From JAKORR01 sp964608495 (GTDB lineage Bacteria > Armatimonadota > Zipacnadia > Zipacnadales > FEN-943), in NCBI GenBank assembly GCA_964608495.1, contig CAZSOQ010000284.1, positions 1 to 6,046 of the forward strand: DNA of 6,046 nt. Reading direction: 5' to 3'. Positions 1-5,750 of the stretch are shown here, one piece after another; position 1 is the stretch's first letter; each line of letters opens with the position of its first letter. A program made the position numbers and the translations under genes. The notes beneath the pieces were generated by a model that ran no database searches, was not told the origin of the DNA, and was given only the letters and a program-made list of their open reading frames with translations.

Positions 1-2058
1 GTCCAGCAATGGCTCGACGAGCCGCAGAGCAACGCCGGTCTGCGGCTATGGCCTCCGGGGGCGAAGGAGAAGGGCGACATGCTGGCGGCGGCGGCGTCAG
101 ACAGCCGTGACCCGGAGCGGCGCCCGCGGCTGGTCCTCGAGCTGGCCGCCGATGCGGCCGTGGCGGCCGGGCTACAGCGGATGAGGCTGGGCTGGCGGCT
201 GCGGGGCCTGGCCGGGAATCTGGTGGCCTACCGGCGCCTGGTGGAGCAGCAGGGGGCGCCGAGCCGAGCCGCGGAACGCGTCCGCGGGCTCGAGCAGGCG
301 CTGGGAGCCCTGCAGCAGAGCATCGAGACGGCAGGGCCGCCGGCGCGGTGGGAGGAGATGACGGCCTCGGCGGCAGCCCTGGGCGCCCGGATCGCGGAGG
401 CGCAGGGGTGCCTCAGTGGCGACCTGGCGGCTGAGTACAACCGCGAGCACCGGCTGCCGATGGACTTCGCTGTGGGCCTCGCCACGTCCATGGAGAAGGT
501 GTTCGGGCGCGACGTCCCCTTCCTGGGACCCTTCGGCGACACGCTGACCATCGAGGCGGCCGGGAACGAGGAGGAGGGCGGGCAGGTCGTTCTGGTGCCC
601 ATCGCCGAGGACCTCGAGGGGGCGACCTGGGAACTGGCGCCCTTCACCGGGGAGGCCGGGAGGGTCGAGATTCGGGCCGCGCCGGTAGGCTACGTCAAGA
701 GCGACACCCCGGCCCTGGCCACGCCCACGAGCCCCTCCCAGTGGTGGCCCGACCCCCTGCTCAGCTTCCTCGACACCTTCGACTGTCCCAGAGGCCGGGT
801 GCAGCCGCTGTGGGTATCGGCGCGCGTGCCGGCAGGAACGCGCCCGGGGCTCTATGAGACGACGCTGCGGGTGAGATCACGCAACGCCGGCGAGCGGAAG
901 GTCCGCGTGCGGCTGCGGGTGTACGGCTTCGACGTCCCGAAGCAGCAGCACCTGAGGACGGTCTGGGGCATGAGCGAGGGGAACTTCGCGCGGTTCTATG
1001 GAGACGGGTACGACGAGGAGCTGGCGTGGCGGTACTTCGACCTGTTCCTGGCGCACCGCATGGCCCCTGGCGACTTGTACCGCACGAATCCAACGGGCCG
1101 AAAGGGCAGCGACAGCGTGTACCACCTGGCGAGCGTCGAGGCGCAGCGGAAGCTGATCGAGGCGGGGTCGGGATGGTGGAACGTGGGGTACGTGCTGGCG
1201 CCTAAGCACGCCGTGAAGGACGAAGTGAAGAGCTACGATCAGTACCTGACGGGGTGCGTGGCGACCTTCCGCGAGGAGATGGCGCGCGTGAAGGCCGCGG
1301 GCTGGCCCGAGGGGTCCCACGGCATCTACTTCCTGGACGAGACGAGCGACTTCGAGGCCTTGGCCCAGGCGGCGCGAGCGATGCGGGACAACTTCCCAGG
1401 CGTGCCGCTGATGACGACGGGCTACGACCGCAGCTACGGGGTGCTGAGGGACTCACCCGTGGCGAACGTGCTGGACATCTGGGTGCCGCTGACGCCGCGG
1501 TACCACGAGGACTGGGAGCGCATCCGCGAGGGGCGGAAGCTGGGCAAGCAGGCCTGGTGGTACACCTGCTGCGGCCCGCGCGGCCCCAAGGACCTCAACT
1601 GGTTCATCCAGTTCCCCGCGGTACGGGCGCGGCTGTTGATGGGCGCGGCCACGTGGAAGTACCAGCCGGACGGCTACCTGTACTACCGCGTGGCAGGCTG
1701 GGGCTACAACGACAAGCCGATCACGGGCGGGCCCTACACGGAGTGGCTGCCGCGCTACCACCCGGGGCTGCCCGACGGCGACGGGATGCTGATCTGCGCG
1801 GGGCCGGACGGCCCGCTGACTACGGTGCGGCTGGAGAACGTGCGAGACGGGATCGAAGACTTCGAGTACTGGTGGATGCTGCGGGAGCTGGCCGAGAAGT
1901 CTCCGGACAAGGCGCGGGAGACGGGGGCGACGAAGCTGCTGGACGTGCCCGAGACGCTCCTGAAGAGCGTCACGGAGTACAGCGAGAAACCGGAGGACCT
2001 GTACCGGGCGAGGCGCGAGCTGGCGCGGGCGATAGGGCTCATGGGTGGCACGCGCTAG
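1..2058 (+). CDS. DNRLRE-module / GH123-like glycoside hydrolase with DUF4091 C-terminus (5' partial)
   Basis: The reading frame is open from the first base, and the residues before the ATG at 79 (VQQWLDEPQSN, PPGAKEKGDML, then RPRLVLEL at about 41-48) match the end of a DNRLRE (CBM96-type) carbohydrate-binding module. The true start therefore lies upstream and 685 codons are visible. Numbering from base 1: module tail 1-48; Ala/Arg/Glu-rich helical spacer ~49-145; beta-sandwich ~150-315, with the GH123/DUF4091-type stretch QPLWVSARVPAGTRPGLYET near 268-287; barrel ~318-600; DUF4091 ending in RLENVRDGIEDFEYWWML near 610-627. In the barrel, IYFLDETSD carries D446-E447. Known GH123 enzymes use an Asp-Glu pair for substrate-assisted hydrolysis of beta-GalNAc. 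The segment WWYTCCGPRGP and a following aromatic-rich stretch also fit this superfamily. Probably extracellular, but the signal peptide is off the window. Activity and substrate are inferred only. It ends in TAG, 48 nt before the next gene and in the same frame. Confidence 0.88.
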   Translation, partial: VQQWLDEPQSNAGLRLWPPGAKEKGDMLAAAASDSRDPERRPRLVLELAADAAVAAGLQRMRLGWRLRGLAGNLVAYRRLVEQQGAPSRAAERVRGLEQALGALQQSIETAGPPARWEEMTASAAALGARIAEAQGCLSGDLAAEYNREHRLPMDFAVGLATSMEKVFGRDVPFLGPFGDTLTIEAAGNEEEGGQVVLVPIAEDLEGATWELAPFTGEAGRVEIRAAPVGYVKSDTPALATPTSPSQWWPDPLLSFLDTFDCPRGRVQPLWVSARVPAGTRPGLYETTLRVRSRNAGERKVRVRLRVYGFDVPKQQHLRTVWGMSEGNFARFYGDGYDEELAWRYFDLFLAHRMAPGDLYRTNPTGRKGSDSVYHLASVEAQRKLIEAGSGWWNVGYVLAPKHAVKDEVKSYDQYLTGCVATFREEMARVKAAGWPEGSHGIYFLDETSDFEALAQAARAMRDNFPGVPLMTTGYDRSYGVLRDSPVANVLDIWVPLTPRYHEDWERIREGRKLGKQAWWYTCCGPRGPKDLNWFIQFPAVRARLLMGAATWKYQPDGYLYYRVAGWGYNDKPITGGPYTEWLPRYHPGLPDGDGMLICAGPDGPLTTVRLENVRDGIEDFEYWWMLRELAEKSPDKARETGATKLLDVPETLLKSVTEYSEKPEDLYRARRELARAIGLMGGTR

Positions 2059-2090
2059 CGCTCCTCAAGAGCGGCAGGTGAATCTCGCCG

Positions 2091-2096
2091 AGGAGG
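2091..2096 (+). promoter_or_regulatory. Ribosome-binding site of the gene at 2107
   Basis: A perfect AGGAGG lies 10 nt upstream of the ATG at 2107. No ATG, GTG, TTG or CTG occurs in this frame between the upstream TAG (2056-2058) and 2107, so this site fixes the start. It shows that the second gene is initiated independently, although it is in frame with the first. Confidence 0.75.
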
Positions 2097-2106
2097 GCGC
2101 AGGGCG

Positions 2107-2919
2107 ATGACGCTGGTGACCTGCGGGGCATGGCTCGTGGCGGTGGCGGCGCTCGAGCTGGGCCTGAGTGCCGACCCGGCGCTGCCTGCGCCGAATCTGC
2201 TGCAGAACCCGGGGATCGAGGAAGCTCAGGACGGCCGTCCCGCCTCCTGGAGCTGGAGCACGGCGGTGCCGGAGAACTTCGAGGCGGGACGTGTGGCTCC
2301 GGGCCGCGACGGCGGCCATTGCCTGTGGGTAAAGGCGAAGTCGGGCGTGATGTCGGGATACTGGAGCCAGTCCGTGGCCGTCGAGCCGGGGGTAGCCTAC
2401 AGGCTCACGGGATGGTTCCGGCTGGCCGGGGGCAGGCTGCTCACCTACGTCCATGCCAGGACCAGCACCGTGTCGCTGGACGAGCGCTTCTACGCGCAAT
2501 CGCTGGCCAATATCCCTCTGGTGCCCGTCTTCCTCAAGCCGGAGTACGTGGCCGGGGCGCGGCCGGACCAGTGGTATCCCCTGGCTCTGGACTTCGCGCC
2601 GCCCGAGGGCATGACCGCCGTGGCCGTGTCGGTGGGGATGTACTTCACCGGCGGCGAAGTGTGGTACGACGATCTCGTCCTGGCGCGGGCCACCACGAGG
2701 CTCACGGCCAGCGCGCGAGGAGATGAGGACCTCAAGCGCGCCGTGCTCGTTGCGAAGGGGAGCGATGAGCCCGTCTGGGACAGTGGGGATCTGCCGGCGG
2801 GCACACGCGCGCTCGAGCAGGTCATCGAGGCGGCGCCGACGGACGCCACGTACGTGCTGCGGGTGACCACGGCCGCAGGGCGGGTCGTCGAGCGCGCGTG
2901 CCCCGGGGGTGAGGAGTGA
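2107..2919 (+). CDS. Secreted protein with galactose-binding-like (CBM4/9-like) domain
   Basis: This 270-residue protein probably binds carbohydrate outside the cytoplasm and has no visible catalytic motif. Residues 1-22 form a hydrophobic segment ending LSA before D23, likely an export signal, although it lacks the usual Lys/Arg in the n-region. Residues ~30-195 look like a jelly-roll carbohydrate-binding fold: the opening NLLQNPGIEE and DGRPASW, a central GYWSQSVAVEPGVAYRLTGW, and the closing GEVWYDDLVLA are typical of CBM4/9-like modules. Residues ~200-270 seem to form a second small beta domain, with VWDSGDLPAG and YVLRVTTAAG suggesting an Ig/FnIII-like element. It starts at ATG 2107 behind AGGAGG and its stop overlaps the next start, so it probably works with the large protein downstream as a binding partner or accessory subunit. 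It could instead be a structural surface protein. The fold call rests on sequence pattern only, and no ligand can be named. Confidence 0.8.
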   Translation: MTLVTCGAWLVAVAALELGLSADPALPAPNLLQNPGIEEAQDGRPASWSWSTAVPENFEAGRVAPGRDGGHCLWVKAKSGVMSGYWSQSVAVEPGVAYRLTGWFRLAGGRLLTYVHARTSTVSLDERFYAQSLANIPLVPVFLKPEYVAGARPDQWYPLALDFAPPEGMTAVAVSVGMYFTGGEVWYDDLVLARATTRLTASARGDEDLKRAVLVAKGSDEPVWDSGDLPAGTRALEQVIEAAPTDATYVLRVTTAAGRVVERACPGGEE

Positions 2920-2921
2920 TG
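2905..2921 (+). promoter_or_regulatory. Coupled stop/start with Shine-Dalgarno (TGATG)
   Basis: The TGA of the second gene (2917-2919) shares its last A with the ATG of the third (2919-2921). A purine-rich stretch, GGGGGTGAGGAG (2905-2916), sits just upstream, with GGTGA about 6 nt from the ATG. A GTG at 2916-2918 is also in frame but lies inside the purine stretch, so ATG 2919 is the better start. This arrangement is typical of translational coupling and of products made in a fixed ratio. Confidence 0.7.
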
Positions 2922-5708
2922 CGCCGGCGGCACGGGGGGCGCGGCCTGAGACGGGGTCTGGTGGCCGTCCTTGGGCTCACGGCGCTCGGTCTCCTGGCGG
3001 CACGGGCTGTGGCAGGGGTCTGGGAGCGGGAAGGCCGGGTCGAGGTGGACGGGCAGCTCCTGGCCTTGTCGGCAGAGCGGCCGGCCTTTCGGGCCGAGGT
3101 CGCGGGGCGGGAAGTGTCGGGGCGGCTGTTCCTCCAGCGGGCACCCGACGGCAGGGAGATACCGATCCCCGACTTCTCGCGGTCGGGGCGCGACGGTGAT
3201 GCGTGGCGGGCGCAGGTTGCCTGGCAACCTCGGGCGGCGACGGACCTGCCGCAGGCCCGCCTTCGGCTCGAGCTGAGAGTACGCCAGGTCGGCGCATGGG
3301 CCGGCGTCGAGGTCGTCATCCGCAACGGGAGCGGGGAGCAGGCGCTGGTCGAGGTGGGTTGGCGGGCCGAGGCGGCGATGACCGGGGCCGAGCACTGGGG
3401 TGGGATGACGGTGCGGCCGGCGGGGGCCAGATACGAGACGGTGGGGCTGCGGGGGCCCTATCCGCTGACGACGGTGGCCGACGACCAGGCCTGTCTCGCG
3501 ATGGGGTACGACCCGGGCCAGTGGCTCTCGTACCTGCGCAACGCGGCGGACGTCACCGGAACGCCGGTGACGCTGGAGACGTCGGCGCGAGTGGTCGTGG
3601 ACGCCGGAGAGGCCGAGAGCGTGGCCTTCGTGCTGGGGGTCTTCCCCACATCCTGGCGCCACCTGGAGGCGCTGGACCAGTACTACGAGGCCTTCCCCCG
3701 CTGGTTCCGCCCGTTGCCGGGCATGGACCGTCGGGCGTCGCTGAACGGCGGCAGCTACCTGCTGTGGAACGACAAGCCCGACGGGGACCTGGCGCGCCGG
3801 CTGCAGGTGGGGTGGGAGTGGTGCTACGCGCCCTTCAAGCGCACGGGGGACATCTACGGCCGGCAGGAGTCCTGGGACTACGAGCCGGTGCGGCCCCAGA
3901 AGGGCTCTCGGAGCCTGACGCTGGACGAGTTCCATGCTTGGCGGAAGAGCAGATTCGAGGCCGGAGCCAGCGCTAGAGGGCTGATGGGGTTCTACGTGCC
4001 GTCGCAGATCTGGTGCGAGGAACGACTGGCGCGCGAAAGGTACAGCGATTCCCTGACCACCGACCCGACGGTCAAGACCTACTTCGACACGCCCTGGGTG
4101 ACGGGCGCGGACAACGAGCTGCGCGTCTTCCCCCTGAACACGAGCTTCGGGGAGCAGTCGCGGAGGGACATGAAGGAGCTGATCGAGGAGCTGGGCCTGC
4201 AGGCCTTCGCCTTCGACACAGCGGACGGCGGCGCGCGGTACTACGGGCCCGCGGTGGATGCCTGCCCCGGTCGCGCCTGGGATGAGCGCGGCGTGTTCGT
4301 CGAAGAGGGCGTGGCCATCGGCAGCCTGATGGACTGGGTTCACGAGCAGAGGCAGGGCGGCAAGCCGTTGGCGGTGGTCGCCAACTACGGCGCGTACTCG
4401 ACCTTCGTCACCTGCCACCGCTGCGACTCAGCCATGCTGGAGGCCGACCCAACGACGGTTGCCTCAGGCGTCGCCGACGGCCTGCGCTACCGTCTGGGCC
4501 ACAAGACGATGGTGTTCTGGGAGACCTACGAATACCCGGAGCTGCTGCGCGACGACCTGACCCGCGAGCAGTACGTTGACGCGCTGCGGGGCATCGCCGA
4601 GTGGACGGTCCTCGCGTGCCTGCGCGAGGTGACGATCCCCACGCCGCGGATTGCGCTGGGGCTGACGCCGGTGGTGCACTGGCTGCCGCTGCTGGCGGAG
4701 ATGGCGCAGGCGGGCTGGGAGCCGATCCCGGCGGCGACGCGCTCGGATGGGGCCTGGGTGTCGCGGGCCGGCAGGCGCTGGCGATGCTACCTCGCGACCG
4801 GCAACGAGACCGGGGAAGAAGTGCGGAGCACGCTCGAAGTGGACGATGCTCGTATCGGGCCCAGGCACCTGCTCTGGGTCCGCCTGGCACCCGATGACGG
4901 CGACGGCCGGGCCGTGGAGCATGTGGTGGGCGAGTCGGGGACAGAGCTTGCGCTGGCCCTGCAGCCGCGCGAGCCTATCGTGCTCAGGCCGGTGGCGGCC
5001 CTGCCGCAGGCGCCGCCGTCGCTCAGGGCCCGGGTCGCGATGGCGGAGCATCTCGACAAGACAACGGTGACGATGGACTTCAGCGGGCCGCGCGGGAAGG
5101 CCACGCTGGTGATGCCGCGCGGTGCGGGCATCCCCAGGCGGGACCTGTACCTGAAGGCCCTGCGCGTGGACGGCAAGGCCGTGGCGCTGCGATCGCCCGA
5201 GGACCCGGAGGCGGAGCAGGATTTCCAGCTTGTGATGCCGTGCCGCGTGGAAGCAGTGTACGCGTCGAACGACTTCTACACGGACAGGGGGAGCCTGCAG
5301 GGCTTCCCGCGCCGCGAGGGCGACAGGATGAGCTTCGACGTGGCGCTGGCGGCCGACGGGCCGGGCCTGGAGGAGGCGGCGCGCCGGCTGGTGGACTACT
5401 TCCCGAGCTACTACGCGGCGGCTGCGGACCCGCCAGTCAAGCTTGAACCGCCGACGCTGGTCCGGCCCGGGCAGCTGACCAGCCGGCCCGTGGTGCGGCT
5501 GGCGGTGGACCCGAGCCTGCCCTCGGCCCGACGTGTGTGCCTGCAGAGCGCGGAATGCCTGGAGATCGCGGGTCGCACGCCGGAGGACCTGGAGACGGCC
5601 GTCAATGAGCTGCTGGCCGTGTGGGACGAGGTTTTCTTCTACCCGGGGCCCCTGCCAGCCATCGACATGTTCAGGCGCGTGGGGCTTGCGGGCAAGCCGC
5701 TGCCCTGA
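2919..5708 (+). CDS. Large secreted protein, putative unclassified glycoside hydrolase
   Basis: A 929-residue protein with a clear signal peptide: basic n-region MRRRHGGRGLRR, hydrophobic core ~14-28, likely cleavage after AVA (residue 32). Three parts are visible. Residues ~34-265 are rich in short beta strands and resemble the N-terminal sandwich of many hydrolases. Residues ~269-620 look like a TIM-barrel region, with RASLNGG at 272-278, an aromatic stretch GWEWCYAPFKRTGD, FAFDTADGG (D433, D436), VVANYG (N489), CHRCDSAMLEAD (C499, C502, D503, E508) and VFWETYE (W534, E535). Acidic residues after hydrophobic strands are usual for retaining glycosidases; D433, D503, E508 and E535 are candidates, not proven. 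Residues ~620-929 are beta-rich, ending in an alpha/beta segment, CLEIAGRTPEDLE to YPGP (880-911), which recalls GH20b/GH67N-type domains. I cannot place it in a named family; a distant GH-D-clan (GH27/36), GH114-like or DUF6259-like relationship is possible. Coupling to the preceding binding protein supports a glycan role. Confidence 0.85.
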   Translation: MRRRHGGRGLRRGLVAVLGLTALGLLAARAVAGVWEREGRVEVDGQLLALSAERPAFRAEVAGREVSGRLFLQRAPDGREIPIPDFSRSGRDGDAWRAQVAWQPRAATDLPQARLRLELRVRQVGAWAGVEVVIRNGSGEQALVEVGWRAEAAMTGAEHWGGMTVRPAGARYETVGLRGPYPLTTVADDQACLAMGYDPGQWLSYLRNAADVTGTPVTLETSARVVVDAGEAESVAFVLGVFPTSWRHLEALDQYYEAFPRWFRPLPGMDRRASLNGGSYLLWNDKPDGDLARRLQVGWEWCYAPFKRTGDIYGRQESWDYEPVRPQKGSRSLTLDEFHAWRKSRFEAGASARGLMGFYVPSQIWCEERLARERYSDSLTTDPTVKTYFDTPWVTGADNELRVFPLNTSFGEQSRRDMKELIEELGLQAFAFDTADGGARYYGPAVDACPGRAWDERGVFVEEGVAIGSLMDWVHEQRQGGKPLAVVANYGAYSTFVTCHRCDSAMLEADPTTVASGVADGLRYRLGHKTMVFWETYEYPELLRDDLTREQYVDALRGIAEWTVLACLREVTIPTPRIALGLTPVVHWLPLLAEMAQAGWEPIPAATRSDGAWVSRAGRRWRCYLATGNETGEEVRSTLEVDDARIGPRHLLWVRLAPDDGDGRAVEHVVGESGTELALALQPREPIVLRPVAALPQAPPSLRARVAMAEHLDKTTVTMDFSGPRGKATLVMPRGAGIPRRDLYLKALRVDGKAVALRSPEDPEAEQDFQLVMPCRVEAVYASNDFYTDRGSLQGFPRREGDRMSFDVALAADGPGLEEAARRLVDYFPSYYAAAADPPVKLEPPTLVRPGQLTSRPVVRLAVDPSLPSARRVCLQSAECLEIAGRTPEDLETAVNELLAVWDEVFFYPGPLPAIDMFRRVGLAGKPLP
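3214..3230. repeat. Perfect 8-bp palindrome with one central base, inside coding sequence
   Basis: AGGTTGCC and GGCAACCT flank a single T. It lies inside the third gene and encodes part of QVAWQPR. As RNA it could form only a 6- to 7-bp hairpin; as DNA it resembles a dimer-binding site. No matching copy was noticed elsewhere in the window. Function is unknown and chance is quite possible. Confidence 0.4.
3551..3572 (+). repeat. Perfect 9-bp GC-rich stem with AACG loop, inside coding sequence
   Basis: Arms CGTCACCGG (3551-3559) and CCGGTGACG (3564-3572) pair completely around the loop AACG. The element is within the third gene and encodes DVTGTPVT. No T-run follows, so it is not an intrinsic terminator. 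It might slow ribosomes or stabilise the mRNA, or it may simply reflect GC-rich codon choice. Confidence 0.4.
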
Positions 5709-5735
5709 GGCTGCCGCGCGCACGTGGACGCTTTC

Positions 5736-5743
5736 GGGTGAGG
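5736..5743 (+). promoter_or_regulatory. Ribosome-binding site of the permease gene
   Basis: GGGTGAGG ends 7 nt before the ATG at 5751. An in-frame TGA at 5739-5741, inside this site, closes the frame upstream, so 5751 is the first possible ATG. The later in-frame ATG at 5805 has only weak purine-rich sequence before it, which favours 5751. Confidence 0.6.
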
Positions 5744-5750
5744 CGCAGGC

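Noticed and set aside
79..81. ATG at 79 as the true start of the first gene
   Set aside because: The frame is open from base 1 and the residues before 79 match a DNRLRE module tail, so the gene begins outside the window.
2052..2061. Palindrome GCGCTAGCGC across the stop codon
   Set aside because: Ten bases of GC-rich palindrome are common in such DNA, and no second copy or attachment-site context is seen.
2059..2073. CGCTC-CTCAA-GAGCG inverted repeat after the first gene as a terminator
   Set aside because: The stem is only 5 bp and no T-run follows. The gap also carries the next ribosome-binding site, so the genes are more likely co-transcribed.
1254..2081. Plus-strand frame of 275 codons inside the first gene
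   Set aside because: Fully nested in the GH123-like barrel and DUF4091 region, which has strong family motifs. The alternative product is Gly/Arg/Ala-rich without motifs.
2490..4418. Long minus-strand open frame of 642 codons
   Set aside because: It overlaps the second and third genes antisense, and its translation is an Arg/Pro/His-rich string with no recognisable domain, the usual shadow of GC-rich coding DNA.
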